DNA of 64,000 bases. Source: Marinobacter szutsaonensis. GTDB taxonomy: Bacteria > Pseudomonadota > Gammaproteobacteria > Pseudomonadales > Oleiphilaceae. Below, piece after piece: positions 27,327 to 39,096 of the stretch. Position 1 is the first letter of the stretch. Each line of letters begins with the position of its first letter. The stretch is from contig NZ_BAAAFC010000003.1 of the NCBI RefSeq assembly GCF_039523335.1, positions 1 through 64,000 of the forward strand, read 5' to 3'. The notes under the pieces are model-generated. The model was not told where the DNA came from. It made no database searches and worked only from the letters and a program-made list of their open reading frames with translations. A program made the position numbers and the translations under genes.

Positions 27327-30146
27327 TCAGGCAAAGGATCGGCTTTCGCCGGGGCCTTCCACGTTGCTGACGCAGCGGCCGCACAGGTCGTCGTACTTGG
27401 CGTTGCGACCCACGTCTTCGCGGTGGTGCCAGCAGCGCTCGCACTTGGCATGGGTTGCCGGCGTAACTTTCACCAGCAGGCCCTCATGGCCGGTTTGCTC
27501 GGCACCCTCGGCCTCGGCCACCGGCTTGACGGTCGCCTCGGAGGTGATCAATACGAAACGCAGCTCCTCACCGAGGTGCTTCAGGCGCTCAGCCAGCTCA
27601 CCTTCACAGTACAGGGTGACTTCGGCACTCAGGGAGCCCTTGATCTCGCCGCGGCCACGGGCCTCTTCGAGGCACTTGTTGACCGCTTCCTTCACGCTGT
27701 AGATCTCGCGCCAATAGTCGCGCCCCAGCTCGAAGTCGTCCGGCAACTCGGTCAGGCCTTCGTACCAGGTTTCGTAGAACACAGTCTCACCGCGCTCGCC
27801 CGGCAGATGCTGCCAGATCTCGTCGGCGGTGAAGCTCAGGATCGGGGCGATCCAGCGCACCAGCGCTTCGGCCACGTGATAGAGCGCAGTCTGACAGGAG
27901 CGCCGCGCCAGGCTATCGGCCTGGGTGGTGTACTGTCGATCCTTGATGATGTCCAGATAGAAACCGCCCAGGGTCGCCTCGCAGAAGTTGTAGACCTTCT
28001 GGTAGATGCGCAGGAAGGCGTAGTTGCCGTAGTCCTCGTCCAGCTCCTTCTGCAGCTGCAGGGCCTTGTCCACCATCCAGCGGTCCAGGGCAATCATGTC
28101 TTCCGGCGCCACCATGTGCTGGGCCGGATCAAAGCCGTTCAGGTTACTCAGCAGGAAGCGCGCGGTGTTGCGGATACGGCGGTAGCCATCGGCAGTCTGG
28201 CGCAGGATGTCCTTGGAGACAGTCATCTCGCCACTGTAATCGGTGGCAGCCACCCACAGGCGCAGGATATCCGCACCCAGCTCGTTCATGACCTCCTGGG
28301 GCGCAATCACATTGCCCAGGGACTTGGACATCTTGCGGCCTTTGCCATCGACCGTGAAGCCATGGGTCAGCACCTGCTTGTAAGGTGCTACGCCATTCAT
28401 CGCAATAGAGGTCTTCAGTGACGACTGGAACCAGCCTCGGTGCTGGTCGGAACCTTCCAGGTACATATCCGCCGGGAACTGGCCCAGCTCCTCACGCACG
28501 CGCAGGACCGAGTCGTGGGTCACACCGGAATCGAACCATACATCCAGGGTGTCGAGCACTTTCTCGTACTGGTCGGCGTCAGCGCCCAGCAGTTCGTTCT
28601 GGTCGAGCTCGTACCAGGCGTCAATACCGCCGGTCTCAACAGCCTGGGCCACCTTCTCGATCAGGTCCTGGGTATCCGGATGCAGCTCCTGGGTTTCCTT
28701 GTGGATGAACAGAGTAATCGGCACCCCCCAAGTGCGCTGACGGGAGATACACCAGTCCGGGCTCTGCTCGAACATCGCCTCGATCCGGTTCTGGCCCCAG
28801 GCCGGCACCCAGCGCACGCCCTTGATCGCTTCCAGGGCGTCGGCGCGCAGGTTGTGCTTGTCCATGCTGATAAACCACTGGGGCGTGGCCCGGTAGATCA
28901 GCGGGGTCTTGGTCCGCCAGCAGTGCGGGTAGCTGTGCTGGAACTTCTCGGAACGGACCAGCTTGCCTTCCCGCTCCAGGGCAGCACAGACGGGATCGTC
29001 GGCCTTATAGACATGCACCCCGGCGAACTCGCCGGCGGCTTCGGTGTAGGTGCCGTCGGCTTTGACCAGATTCAGGGTGCCGATGCCGTATTCCTTGCCC
29101 ACCTCGAAGTCTTCCATACCGTGGTCCGGCGCGGTATGCACTGCACCGGTACCGGCATCCGTGGACACGTGATCACCCAGGATCACCGGCACCTGCTTGT
29201 CGTAGATCGGGTGGTGCAACTGCAGTTTTTCCAGCGCGGAACCGGCAACCGTCGCCAGCACCTCGTAATCTTCCACACCCCAGCGGGCCATGATGCCTTC
29301 GACCATCTCGGTAGCGAGGATCAGGCGCTCGGCTCCCTGACCGACGTCCACCTGCACCAGGGCATACTCAAGGTCTGCACCCAGAGAGACCGCCTGGTTG
29401 GCGGGAATGGTCCAGGGAGTGGTGGTCCAGATCACCACGGAGACATCGCCCTCACCCTTGTCGGTGCCGAACAGTTCCAGCGCGCGGGCCGGATCAACCG
29501 CAGTGAAACGCACATCAATCTGGGTCGAGGTCTTGTCCTGGTATTCGACCTCCGCCTCTGCCAGTGCGGACTGACCTACCACACTCCAGTAGACGGGCTT
29601 GTAACCACGCACCAAGTGGCCCTTGGCCACGATCTTGCCCAGGGCACGGACGATACCGGCTTCCACCTTGGGGTCCATGGTGAGGTAGGGTTTATCCCAC
29701 TCACCCATCACGCCCAGGCGGATAAAGTCGGCCTTCTGGCCTTCGATCTGCTTGGTGGCGTAATCCCGGCAAGCCTGGCGGAAAGTCTTGTAGTCCACCT
29801 TGACGCCGGCCTTGCCGATTTCCTGCTCCACCTTGTGTTCGATGGGCAGGCCGTGGCAGTCCCAGCCCGGCACATAGGGCGCGTCATAGCCCTTGAAGCT
29901 GTGGGACTTGACGATCATGTCCTTGAGAATCTTGTTGACCGCATGACCGATGTGAATGCTGCCGTTGGCGTAGGGAGGGCCATCATGCAGGATGAACTTG
30001 TCCCGGCCTTCACGCTGCTTGCGCAGGGTGCCGTAGACATCGAGATCCTGCCAGCGTTTGAGCATGTCCGGCTCGCGCTTGGCCAGGTTACCGCGCATGG
30101 GGAAGGCGGTTTCCGGCAGATTCAGGGTATGCTTGTAGTCGCTCAT
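27327..30146 (-). CDS. ileS: Isoleucyl-tRNA synthetase
   Basis: 939 aa class I synthetase. The HIGH motif is in [19 protein letters not shown] (about residue 66). The editing domain lies at about 190-400, the KMSKS motif in [10 protein letters not shown] (about 600), the anticodon-binding helical domain at about 690-880, and the C-terminal zinc finger in [10 protein letters not shown] plus CGRC (about 895-925). It charges tRNA-Ile and edits Val-tRNA-Ile. It sits 64 bp after ribF. Confidence 0.97.
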   Translation of the reverse strand: MSDYKHTLNLPETAFPMRGNLAKREPDMLKRWQDLDVYGTLRKQREGRDKFILHDGPPYANGSIHIGHAVNKILKDMIVKSHSFKGYDAPYVPGWDCHGLPIEHKVEQEIGKAGVKVDYKTFRQACRDYATKQIEGQKADFIRLGVMGEWDKPYLTMDPKVEAGIVRALGKIVAKGHLVRGYKPVYWSVVGQSALAEAEVEYQDKTSTQIDVRFTAVDPARALELFGTDKGEGDVSVVIWTTTPWTIPANQAVSLGADLEYALVQVDVGQGAERLILATEMVEGIMARWGVEDYEVLATVAGSALEKLQLHHPIYDKQVPVILGDHVSTDAGTGAVHTAPDHGMEDFEVGKEYGIGTLNLVKADGTYTEAAGEFAGVHVYKADDPVCAALEREGKLVRSEKFQHSYPHCWRTKTPLIYRATPQWFISMDKHNLRADALEAIKGVRWVPAWGQNRIEAMFEQSPDWCISRQRTWGVPITLFIHKETQELHPDTQDLIEKVAQAVETGGIDAWYELDQNELLGADADQYEKVLDTLDVWFDSGVTHDSVLRVREELGQFPADMYLEGSDQHRGWFQSSLKTSIAMNGVAPYKQVLTHGFTVDGKGRKMSKSLGNVIAPQEVMNELGADILRLWVAATDYSGEMTVSKDILRQTADGYRRIRNTARFLLSNLNGFDPAQHMVAPEDMIALDRWMVDKALQLQKELDEDYGNYAFLRIYQKVYNFCEATLGGFYLDIIKDRQYTTQADSLARRSCQTALYHVAEALVRWIAPILSFTADEIWQHLPGERGETVFYETWYEGLTELPDDFELGRDYWREIYSVKEAVNKCLEEARGRGEIKGSLSAEVTLYCEGELAERLKHLGEELRFVLITSEATVKPVAEAEGAEQTGHEGLLVKVTPATHAKCERCWHHREDVGRNAKYDDLCGRCVSNVEGPGESRSFA

Positions 30147-30210
30147 GGTTTCTGTGCGTACTCTTTGGTCAGTTTTGGTCAGTAAACTTTTGGGGTTCGG
30201 GCCCGTGCTT

Positions 30211-31182
30211 TCAATGCGTGCTGCGAGCCGAACCGTTGGCCCGGATCCAGGCCCGGGCGCTGTCCATGTCCCGCGCGATCTGGTCTTTCAGGGCCTCGAC
30301 GGAATCAAATTTCTCTTCGTCCCGCAGGCCGTGGCGGAAGACGACTTCCAGATGCTGGCCGTAAAGTGTGCCAGCAAAGTCAAACAGGTGCACTTCCAGT
30401 GATGGCCGTTTGCCGTCCACCGTTGGCCGGACGCCGATATTGGCCACGCCATCGTAAACGCTGCCATCGTCGAGCCTGCCGCTCACCACGTAAACGCCGC
30501 GCAAGGCGGGCATCCGGTGTAGCAGAATATTGGCGGTGGGCGCACCGATCTGTCGGCCCAGTTGGCGCCCGTAAACCACCCGACCCCGGATACGGTACGG
30601 ATGACCGAGGAGCACTTCCGCTTTTTCCAGACCATTGACGGTGAGCTGGTCACGGACACCGGTGCTACTCACCCGCTTGCCATCCAGGGTCACGGTGCGG
30701 GTGTTCTCGACGGTGAATCCTGCTTCCTGACCGACTTCCTGCAGCAACTCGAAGTCACCGGCGCGATCACAGCCAAAACGGAAATCGTCCCCCACCACCA
30801 GGTGGCGAACCCCAAGGCCTTCGATCAGGACGTCCTCGATAAAGCCCATGGCGGAATAACTGCGAAAGGCCTGGTTGAACCGCAGGCACAGGACGATATC
30901 GATACCTTCGGCCAACAAGGCCTCGAACTTCTGGCGAAACCCCATCAAACGCGGGGGCGCCTCATCGCCCTGGAAAAACTCCCGGGGCTGCGGTTCGAAC
31001 ACCATCACCAATGAAGGCACGCCCAGCTCCCGGGCCTTGCTCCGGACCTGATCAATAATGGTCTTGTGGCCGAGGTGGACACCATCGAAGTTACCAATGG
31101 TTGCCACGCACCCTTGCGCCAACGGCGAATCCGCCCGGCGCGAGAGCAGCTTCAGGTTGGTCAGGCCTCGAATCAGACGCAT
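30211..31182 (-). CDS. ribF: Bifunctional riboflavin kinase / FAD synthetase
   Basis: 323 aa. The N-terminal FAD synthetase has the nucleotidyltransferase motif [14 protein letters not shown] (about residues 29-42), and the C-terminal riboflavin kinase has the GAPTANI region (about 210-225). It turns riboflavin into FMN and FAD and so uses the product of the rib genes at 44907-47728. The ATG at 31182 gives the usual MRLIRGL start; the longer frame adds 19 atypical residues. It is downstream of murJ and upstream of ileS. Confidence 0.95.
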   Translation of the reverse strand: MRLIRGLTNLKLLSRRADSPLAQGCVATIGNFDGVHLGHKTIIDQVRSKARELGVPSLVMVFEPQPREFFQGDEAPPRLMGFRQKFEALLAEGIDIVLCLRFNQAFRSYSAMGFIEDVLIEGLGVRHLVVGDDFRFGCDRAGDFELLQEVGQEAGFTVENTRTVTLDGKRVSSTGVRDQLTVNGLEKAEVLLGHPYRIRGRVVYGRQLGRQIGAPTANILLHRMPALRGVYVVSGRLDDGSVYDGVANIGVRPTVDGKRPSLEVHLFDFAGTLYGQHLEVVFRHGLRDEEKFDSVEALKDQIARDMDSARAWIRANGSARSTH

Positions 31183-31264
31183 GCAATGCGAACCTTCAGT
31201 TGCCAGCTGGCTTTCAACACTCCTGCGCGACAGGAGCACTGGTGAGAAAACGCGCGATTATACC

Positions 31265-32845
31265 TTACCTCTGGCGGAAATGTCTTACCCGCACGCCCGC
31301 CACCGCCAGCGCGACGAAATACACCCCAACACCGGAACCTACGAGAATGGCCATATCCCGCGCCCGGACCAGGCCTCCGGCGGCGAGCCAGTCTGCCACC
31401 GGCGCCTTGAGCCAAAGGATCACGGCCGCCAACGCGGCGTTGGCGAACAGCAGGCGGGCCAGGAACACCGGCCAGCCCGGCTGGCTCTGCCAGGCCCCTT
31501 CCTTGCGCAGGCCACGCCATAGCAGGAAACCATTGAGCCAGGCGGACAGCGACGTCGCCAGGGCCAGACCGGCGTGAGCCAGGGGCACGATCAGCGCCAG
31601 ATTGAAGGCCATGTTGGCCACCATGGCGATAACCCCGATCTTCACTGGTGTGGCGGTGTCTTCCCGGGCGAAGAACCCGGGCGCCAGCACCTTGATCAGC
31701 ATGAACGCCAGCAGGCCGGCTGAATAGGCCCGCAGGCTCTGGGCGGACATGGTGACATCCCGGTCGGTCACTTCGCCGTAATGGAACAAGGTGGCAATCA
31801 GCGGCTCGGCCAAAAGTACCAGGGCCAGGGCCGCCGGCAGGCCGATCAGCAGGACCGCCCGCACCGCCCAGTCCAGGGTCGCCGCAAACTGGTCCGCGGA
31901 GGCGGCGGCGTGCTTGCGAGAAAGACTCGGCAGGATGACGGTGGCAATGGCGATCCCGAAAACGCCGAGGGGCAGCTCGGACAGCCGGTCCGAGTAATAA
32001 AGCCAGGAGACGCTACCGGTCTGCAGGAACGACGCCAGCACGGTATCGAGCAACAGGTTGATCTGGCTGACCGAGACGCCGAACAGAGCCGGCGCCATCA
32101 GCTTGAGAATGCGGCGCACCCCCTCGTGCCGGTAATCCACTTTCGGGCGGGGCATCAGCCCAAGCTGCATCAGGAATGGCAGCTGGAAGAACAGCTGAAG
32201 CGCACCGGCGATAAATACGCCCCAGGCCAGCGCCATGACCGGCTCCGACATCACCGGGGATAGCCAGATTGCCGCGCCGATCATCGCCAGGTTCAGGAGC
32301 ACCGGCGTGAAGGCCGGCACGGCGAAGCGGTCGTAGCTGTTGAGGATGCCGCCGGCAAAGGCCGTTAACGAAATAAGCAGCAGATAAGGAAAGGTGATGC
32401 GGAGCATGTCGCTGGTCAGCGCGAACTTCACATCGTCGTCATAGAAGCCCGGAGCAAACACCGCCGTCAGTACAGGCGAACCGAGCATGGCCACCAGGGT
32501 GACCCCCAGCAAAACCAGCCCAAGGGAACCAGAGACAGCATTGACCAGCCGCTTCACCTCGGAAATGTCCTGAGTCTCCCGGTAGGACGACAGGACCGGC
32601 ACAAACGCCTGCGAGAAGGCCCCCTCGGCAAACAGACGCCGCAGGAAATTGGGAATCTTGAACGCGACGAAGAAGGCATCTGCGCCGGCGCCCGCCCCGA
32701 AGTAACGGGCAATCACCATATCCCGGACCAGCCCCAGCACCCGGGACAGCATGGTCATTACCCCGACCACACCGGAGGAACGGAGCAATCCGGGGGAGGC
32801 GACTTCGGGGGTTTTGGGGGCAGAGGAATCCGGTTCCGACGACAT
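31265..32845 (-). CDS. murJ: MurJ lipid II flippase
   Basis: 526 aa MOP-superfamily inner-membrane protein with about 14 helices. The N-terminal block SGVVGVMTMLSRVLGLVRD (about residues 23-41) and the internal FLRRLFAEGAFSQAFVPV are typical of MurJ/MviN. It flips lipid-linked peptidoglycan precursor to the periplasm. Residues 1-20 are a polar extension. It is divergent from rpsT and upstream of ribF. Confidence 0.96.
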   Translation of the reverse strand: MSSEPDSSAPKTPEVASPGLLRSSGVVGVMTMLSRVLGLVRDMVIARYFGAGAGADAFFVAFKIPNFLRRLFAEGAFSQAFVPVLSSYRETQDISEVKRLVNAVSGSLGLVLLGVTLVAMLGSPVLTAVFAPGFYDDDVKFALTSDMLRITFPYLLLISLTAFAGGILNSYDRFAVPAFTPVLLNLAMIGAAIWLSPVMSEPVMALAWGVFIAGALQLFFQLPFLMQLGLMPRPKVDYRHEGVRRILKLMAPALFGVSVSQINLLLDTVLASFLQTGSVSWLYYSDRLSELPLGVFGIAIATVILPSLSRKHAAASADQFAATLDWAVRAVLLIGLPAALALVLLAEPLIATLFHYGEVTDRDVTMSAQSLRAYSAGLLAFMLIKVLAPGFFAREDTATPVKIGVIAMVANMAFNLALIVPLAHAGLALATSLSAWLNGFLLWRGLRKEGAWQSQPGWPVFLARLLFANAALAAVILWLKAPVADWLAAGGLVRARDMAILVGSGVGVYFVALAVAGVRVRHFRQR

Positions 32846-32980
32846 TCTGGCTCTGTTCAGCTAAAGGGTCCGTTTATACCGGAAATTACGCACACGGGCG
32901 GAACGCCTGTACAGCTCCGGTCAGCGAGCGGCGAGTTTAGCACAGGCCCGCGGCAACAGCGCATGAAATGGGTTTTAGTC

Positions 32981-33009
32981 TTGACATTTGGGGAGTTCAG
33001 CGGCATAGT
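32981..33009 (+). promoter_or_regulatory. Sigma-70 promoter for rpsT
   Basis: TTGACA (32981-32986), a 17-nt spacer and CATAGT (33004-33009) form a strong housekeeping promoter, about 115 bp upstream of the rpsT GTG. The leader between is long and may take part in S20 autoregulation (inference from E. coli). Confidence 0.75.
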
Positions 33010-33123
33010 TCCGCGTCATTTATTTCGACGCGCTGGTTGTTGGCGCGCCTGCGATGTACGAATTCATCATGAATTCACTCGAGTTCATTCAGTAACGAAT
33101 TTCAGATTTTCAGGAGTTTTACG

Positions 33124-33393
33124 GTGGCAAATTCCCCGCAAGCCAAAAAGCGCGCTCGTCAGAACGAGAAGAACCGCAAGCACAACGCCAGCCTGCGTTC
33201 CATGGCGCGTACCTACATGAAGAAGGTCCAGGCCAAGATTGAAGCTGGCAACTACGAAGAAGCCCAGGCCGCTTTCCAGCAGGCACAGCCTGTTATGGAC
33301 AGCATGGTCAACAAAGGCATCTTCGCCAAGAGCAAGGTAGCCCGTCATAAGGCCCGCCTGAATGCCAAGATCAAGGCCCTGAAGAGCGCGTAA
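33124..33393 (+). CDS. rpsT: 30S ribosomal protein S20
   Basis: 89 aa, highly basic, canonical start MANSPQAKKRARQNEKNRKH. The start codon is GTG, with AGGAG about 10 nt upstream. A non-AUG start is also known in E. coli rpsT, where it matters for autoregulation. S20 binds 16S rRNA early in 30S assembly. A strong terminator follows at 33411-33438. It is divergent from murJ and convergent with proB. Confidence 0.97.
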   Translation: MANSPQAKKRARQNEKNRKHNASLRSMARTYMKKVQAKIEAGNYEEAQAAFQQAQPVMDSMVNKGIFAKSKVARHKARLNAKIKALKSA

Positions 33394-33410
33394 GCGAACT
33401 CCAGAGCAGA

Positions 33411-33438
33411 AAAAACCGGCTTTCGAGCCGGTTTTTTT
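33411..33438 (+). terminator. Terminator after rpsT (probably bidirectional)
   Basis: An 11-bp stem (AAAAACCGGCT / AGCCGGTTTTT) with a TTCG tetraloop is followed by further T. The A-run on its left side would also serve transcription from proB on the minus strand. Confidence 0.92.
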
Positions 33439-33468
33439 GTGCCTGAATGAAAGCCAACAACTTGAAAA

Positions 33469-34593
33469 TCAGATGATAACCAGGTTATCCCGGTGGATCA
33501 TTTCATCATCAGAGACATAGCCAAGCACTTCAGTGATCCGCTGACTGGGGCGACCGGCAATGGCACGCGCCTCGTCGGCATCGTAGTTCACCAGCCCACG
33601 GGCAACCTCCCGGCCGCTTTCATCGACACAGGACACCATCTCACCACGCCGGAACTGTCCGCTGACACTCTTCACACCCACCGGCAGAAGACTGCGACCA
33701 CCCAGACACAATACCCGCACCGCGCCCTCGTCCAGAGTCAGCCTGCCACGGGTCTGCAGGTGGCCGGCAATCCACTGTTTGCGGGCAGCCACCCTGCCCT
33801 GCTCCGGTAACAGCAAGGTACCAATCACATCGCCCTGCCGCAGTCGGGTCATCACGCCCTCGATCCGACCGCCAACAATGACGGTGAATGCACCAGAACG
33901 AGCCGCCAATCGCGCCGCCCGCAGCTTGGTCTGCATACCGCCCCGGCCCAAAGCGCCAGCACCACCGCCAGCCATGGCATCCAACTCGTGATCACTGGCC
34001 TTGCGCTCGGTAACCAGGCTGGCGTCCGCGTGTTTGCGGGGGTCTTTGTCAAACAGACCCAACTGGTCGGTGAGAATGATCAGCCCATCCGCCTCGATCA
34101 GGTTGGCCACCAAGGCGCCCAGGGTGTCGTTGTCACCGAAACGGATCTCGTCAGTGACTACGGTGTCGTTCTCGTTAACGATGGGAATGACACCAACATC
34201 CAGCAATGCCCGGAGGGTGCTGCGACCGTTCAGGTAACGCTTGCGGTCGGAGAGATCGTCGTGGGTGAGCAGGATCTGAGCGGTATGGATATCGTGCCGC
34301 TTGAACTGTGCTTCCCACGACTGCACCAGCCCCATTTGCCCTACCGCGGCGGCGGCCTGCAGTTCGTGCAACTGGTCCGGGCGCTGCACCCAGCCCAGCC
34401 GGCTCATACCCACTGCCACCGCGCCGGACGAGACGATAACCACCTCGACGCCATCGGCAATCAGACCGGCAATCTGATCCACCCAGAGCTCCAGGGCCAC
34501 CTCATCAAGCCCCTTGCCGTCATTGGTCAGCAGGGCACTTCCGATCTTGATAACCAGGCGGCGGGCCTGGCGCAACTGGGCACGTTCACTCAT
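33469..34593 (-). CDS. proB: Glutamate 5-kinase
   Basis: 374 aa, full length with both domains: the amino-acid kinase domain (about 1-260; [38 protein letters not shown]) and a C-terminal PUA domain (about 280-374). It makes gamma-glutamyl phosphate, the first step of proline synthesis, and is normally feedback-inhibited by proline. It lies 35 bp downstream of obgE, the usual obg-proB arrangement. Confidence 0.96.
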   Translation of the reverse strand: MSERAQLRQARRLVIKIGSALLTNDGKGLDEVALELWVDQIAGLIADGVEVVIVSSGAVAVGMSRLGWVQRPDQLHELQAAAAVGQMGLVQSWEAQFKRHDIHTAQILLTHDDLSDRKRYLNGRSTLRALLDVGVIPIVNENDTVVTDEIRFGDNDTLGALVANLIEADGLIILTDQLGLFDKDPRKHADASLVTERKASDHELDAMAGGGAGALGRGGMQTKLRAARLAARSGAFTVIVGGRIEGVMTRLRQGDVIGTLLLPEQGRVAARKQWIAGHLQTRGRLTLDEGAVRVLCLGGRSLLPVGVKSVSGQFRRGEMVSCVDESGREVARGLVNYDADEARAIAGRPSQRITEVLGYVSDDEMIHRDNLVII

Positions 34594-34628
34594 GATGCGT
34601 GAATCAGTCTCTTGATGGTGTTGTCGGT

Positions 34629-35918
<1,290 letters not shown>

Positions 35919-35967
35919 TCAGGAAATCAGAACCACCCAAGGTTCTGCAGAACCGGATCGCCGCTGC

Positions 35968-36228
35968 TTACGCAGCCGGAACGATGCTCACGAACTTGCG
36001 GCTCTGCGGGCCTTTGGTTTCGAACTTCACCTGACCCTCTGCTTTCGCAAACAGGGTGTGGTCCTTGCCAATGCCTACGTTGGACCCAGCGTGGAAACGG
36101 GTGCCACGCTGACGAACGATGATGCTGCCTGCAGATACGGTCTCACCGCCGAAGCGCTTCACACCAAGTCGTTTCGACTCGGAATCGCGACCGTTACGGG
36201 TACTACCTGCTGCCTTTTTATGAGCCAT
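35968..36228 (-). CDS. rpmA: 50S ribosomal protein L27
   Basis: 86 aa, canonical [20 protein letters not shown] start with an uncleaved N-terminus that reaches the peptidyl-transferase centre. AGGAGG-like ribosome site upstream. It is cotranscribed with rplU, 35 bp downstream. Confidence 0.97.
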   Translation of the reverse strand: MAHKKAAGSTRNGRDSESKRLGVKRFGGETVSAGSIIVRQRGTRFHAGSNVGIGKDHTLFAKAEGQVKFETKGPQSRKFVSIVPAA

Positions 36229-36263
36229 TACCAGCCTCCTTCTCTAGGGGGTAATTCGAGGGC

Positions 36264-36575
36264 TTAGCCCTGGATACCCGTGATCTTTACTTCAGTAAAC
36301 CACTGACGGTGGCCCTGACGCTTCATGTGATGCTTACGACGACGGAACTTGATGATCTGAACCTTGTCGTGACGGCCGTGGCTGACCACTTCAGCGGTAA
36401 CCTTGGCACCGTCTACTACCGGAGCGCCAACTTTAACGTTGTCGCCGTCGGCTACCAGAAGAACACGATCGAAATCGACTGTGCCACCGGTTTCAACTTC
36501 CAGCTTTTCCAGCTTCAGAGTTTCGCCTTCCTTTACACGGTGCTGCTTACCACCGCTAACAATAACTGCGTACAT
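36264..36575 (-). CDS. rplU: 50S ribosomal protein L21
   Basis: 103 aa, canonical start [20 protein letters not shown] and basic C-terminal [15 protein letters not shown]. It binds 23S rRNA. First gene of rplU-rpmA, divergent from ispB as in E. coli and Pseudomonas. Confidence 0.97.
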   Translation of the reverse strand: MYAVIVSGGKQHRVKEGETLKLEKLEVETGGTVDFDRVLLVADGDNVKVGAPVVDGAKVTAEVVSHGRHDKVQIIKFRRRKHHMKRQGHRQWFTEVKITGIQG

Positions 36576-36735
36576 TCACTAGTCTCCGCGATTGACCCAT
36601 CCCTGCTCTTATCCACCTGGTTCTAAGGGAAGCGCTCTGGCAACCCTATAGCAGGGAGCGCAGGTTGGGATGAGTTGGGCGCGTGATTGTACGGGAAGAT
36701 GTGGGGCGAGGCAAGTCTGGGTGGTGTTTGAAGAT

Positions 36736-36765
36736 GGGGTCAGATGAAGGTTTTCATCAGACCCC
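36736..36765 (+). repeat. 30-bp palindromic repeat, copy 7 (asymmetric type)
   Basis: Identical to copies 4 and 17, with left flank TTGAAGAT. It sits in the divergent promoter region of rplU and ispB. Confidence 0.93.
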
Positions 36766-36794
36766 TGAGTCTGGCGCAGGGTCGGGTTGAAAGT

Positions 36795-36824
36795 GGGGTC
36801 AGAAGAACGCTTTCTTCTGACCCC
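36795..36824. repeat. 30-bp palindromic repeat, copy 8
   Basis: 59 bp after copy 7 and 111 bp upstream of the ispB start. Identical to copy 9. Left flank TTGAAAGT. Confidence 0.93.
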
Positions 36825-36935
36825 GCCTTAGCGTCTTCACCGCGTTAACGTTGACACTCTACCCGCCAATACCTAGCATTGCGGCGACCTGCCCGAAATA
36901 TCAACAGAAACACCAGCAAGGGACCCTCAAGCCCC

Positions 36936-37904
36936 ATGACAGCCCAGCGTATCTACGACACCGTGGCGGATGACTTCAGCCGCGTCAATGACCTGATCAT
37001 CCAGCGGCTTGCCTCGGACGTCCCCCTGGTGGAGAAAATCGCCCAATACATCATTGAAAGCGGCGGCAAGCGGCTCAGGCCGTTGCTGGTTCTGCTTTCC
37101 AGCCGCGCTCTGGGCTACGGCGAGGATGATCACCTCAAACTGGCCGCCGTGATCGAGTTCCTGCATACCGCCACCCTGCTCCACGATGACGTGGTGGATA
37201 CCTCTGACCTGCGCCGGGGCCGCAGTACCGCCAATGCCAAATGGGGCAACGCGCCGAGCGTGCTGGTCGGTGATTTCCTCTATGCCCGCGCGTTCGAGAT
37301 GATGGTGGAGCTCAAAAGCCTCGCCATCATGAATGTACTGTCCCACGCCACGGCGGTGATTGCCGAGGGCGAGGTGATGCAACTGATGAACGTGAAAAAC
37401 CCGGACCTGACCGAAGATCAGTACATGAAGGTCATCCACAACAAGACCGCCATGCTGTTCGAGGCTGCCTCCCACACCGGCGCATTACTGGCCGGCGCGG
37501 AAGAACCCCGTGAGAAGGCGCTCCGGGATTATGGCAAGCACCTGGGCCTGGCCTTCCAGCTGGTGGACGATGTGCTCGATTACCAGGGCGATGCCGAAGC
37601 CATGGGCAAGAATGTCGGTGACGACCTGGCCGAGGGCAAGACTACCCTGCCCCTGATTTATGCCATGGCCAATGGCAGTGATGAAGAGCGGCAGCTGATT
37701 CGTCAAGCGATCCGTAAGGGTGGGCTGGATGATTTGCCCGCCATCCTGCAGATCGTCCGGGACTCCGGTGCGATTGAGTACACCATGGCGAAGGCGCGGG
37801 AGCAGGCGGGGTTGGCGAGGGCTTGTCTGGATGGCCTGGAGGAGAGCGGGCACCGTGAGGCGCTGGAGCTGCTTACCGAGGTTGCTGTTGCTCGGGTGAA
37901 TTGA
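36936..37904 (+). CDS. ispB: Octaprenyl diphosphate synthase
   Basis: 322 aa trans-polyprenyl synthase that builds the ubiquinone side chain. Both aspartate motifs are intact: LLHDDVVDTSDLRRG (about residues 82-96) and QLVDDVLDYQG (about 209-219). GGKRLRPLLVLL lies at about 45-56. The ATG at 36936 is used because the upstream in-frame extension is low-complexity and unlike the family. It is convergent with the hydroquinone-reductase gene; two palindromic repeats follow the stop. Confidence 0.95.
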   Translation: MTAQRIYDTVADDFSRVNDLIIQRLASDVPLVEKIAQYIIESGGKRLRPLLVLLSSRALGYGEDDHLKLAAVIEFLHTATLLHDDVVDTSDLRRGRSTANAKWGNAPSVLVGDFLYARAFEMMVELKSLAIMNVLSHATAVIAEGEVMQLMNVKNPDLTEDQYMKVIHNKTAMLFEAASHTGALLAGAEEPREKALRDYGKHLGLAFQLVDDVLDYQGDAEAMGKNVGDDLAEGKTTLPLIYAMANGSDEERQLIRQAIRKGGLDDLPAILQIVRDSGAIEYTMAKAREQAGLARACLDGLEESGHREALELLTEVAVARVN

Positions 37905-37915
37905 TTGGTGAAGAA

Positions 37916-37945
37916 GGGGTCAGAAGAACGCTTTCTTCTGACCCC
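37916..37945. repeat. 30-bp palindromic repeat, copy 9
   Basis: Starts 11 bp after the ispB stop. Identical to copy 8. Left flank GTGAAGAA. Confidence 0.93.
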
Positions 37946-37968
37946 GGAGTTTGAGTAGGCGTGAACAT

Positions 37969-37998
37969 GGGGTCAGATGAAGGCTTTCATCTGACCCC
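37969..37998. repeat. 30-bp palindromic repeat, copy 10
   Basis: 53 bp after copy 9 and 10 bp before the stop of the convergent gene. Identical to copies 11 and 18. The linker begins GGAGTTTGA and ends TGAACAT. Confidence 0.93.
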
Positions 37999-38008
37999 GT
38001 CTTGGAAC

Positions 38009-38998
38009 TCAGCCTCCGAACTTATCCCGCCCATGGGGCGCGTCGAAATCCAGCTCCGGCCCCACCGGCACAATCTGCGTCGGGTTGATGGTCCGCTGAC
38101 TAACGTAGTAGTGCCGCTTGATCTGCCCGATATCCACCGTCTCCGCCACACCCGGAACCTGGTACAGGTCCCTCAGGTAGCCGGACAGGTTCGGAAACTC
38201 CCGGATCGGCTGGCGATTGCACTTGAAGTGGCTGTAATACACCGCATCAAACCGGATCAGGGTGGTGAACAATCGCCAGTCGGCTTCGGTCAACTGCTCA
38301 CCGACCAGGTAACGCTGCCGTGACAATCGCTCCTCCAGCCAGTCAAGGGATTCGAACAAGGCTGTGTAGGCCTCTTCGTACTTGTCCTGGGCAGTCGCGA
38401 AACCGGCCTTGTACACGCCATTGTTGACGGTGTGATAAACCCGCTCATTCACTTCATCAATTTCCGGGCGCAGTGATTCTGGGTAGAAATCCAGCTCCGC
38501 ATCCACACCCTCAAGGCCGTTGAAGGCGGAATTGAACATCCGGATGATCTCGGCGGATTCGTTGCTGGCGATGGTTTCCCGCTCCTTGTCCCACAGGGTG
38601 GGCACGGTCACCCGACCGGTATAATCCGGAGCCGCTTTGGTATAGACCTCATACATGAACCGGAAGTTGTGCAGATGGTCCCGATGCTGCTCTTCGCCAG
38701 GCCGGAACTCCCAGCCGTTCTCCACCATGTCCGGATGAACCACGGACACGGAGATGTGCTTTTCCAACCCCTTGAGCTTGCGGAAAATCAGTGTCCGGTG
38801 CGCCCAGGGGCAGGCCATGGAGACATACAGGTGGTACCGGCCGCTCTCGGCCTTGAATCCACCCTCACCACTGGGCCCGGGCGAGCCGTCTGCGGTCACC
38901 CAGTTCCGGAAGCGGGCCGCTTCACGCTCGAACTTCCCGCCGGTCCTGTCGGTGTCGTACCACTTGTCCTGCCATTTGCCGTCAACCAGAAGACCCAT
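38009..38998 (-). CDS. yqjG: Glutathionyl-hydroquinone reductase (omega-class GST, YqjG/ECM4 family)
   Basis: 329 aa, the normal length of this family. The thioredoxin-like N-terminal domain has the catalytic Cys-Pro-Trp in MACPWAHRTLIFRKLKG (about residues 58-74). A helical C-terminal GST domain follows (about 180-315). It reduces glutathionyl-hydroquinones back to hydroquinones. The ATG at 38998 has AAGGAGT about 5 nt upstream. It is divergently transcribed from the LysR gene at 39097 across 98 bp. Confidence 0.92.
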   Translation of the reverse strand: MGLLVDGKWQDKWYDTDRTGGKFEREAARFRNWVTADGSPGPSGEGGFKAESGRYHLYVSMACPWAHRTLIFRKLKGLEKHISVSVVHPDMVENGWEFRPGEEQHRDHLHNFRFMYEVYTKAAPDYTGRVTVPTLWDKERETIASNESAEIIRMFNSAFNGLEGVDAELDFYPESLRPEIDEVNERVYHTVNNGVYKAGFATAQDKYEEAYTALFESLDWLEERLSRQRYLVGEQLTEADWRLFTTLIRFDAVYYSHFKCNRQPIREFPNLSGYLRDLYQVPGVAETVDIGQIKRHYYVSQRTINPTQIVPVGPELDFDAPHGRDKFGG

Positions 38999-39096
38999 CG
39001 TCAACTCCTTCACAATAATTTGTAAGGAAGAATAAAGCCCCGCCTGCTACCCTCTCAAACAAGCATTTCTGGCCAACAACCTCAGATATTTCGAAC

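Larger units (their letters stand above)
36576..36935. other. 360-bp divergent intergenic region rplU / ispB
   Basis: It contains no gene. It must carry the promoters of both rplU-rpmA and ispB, and it holds palindromic repeats 7 and 8 at 36736-36824. No clear -35/-10 pair could be assigned by eye. Confidence 0.6.

Noticed and set aside
39009..39025. AT-rich inverted repeat as LysR operator
   Set aside because: Arms pair over only four bases around TAAT, and the site overlaps the ribosome-binding site of the reductase gene. Too weak to list as a feature.
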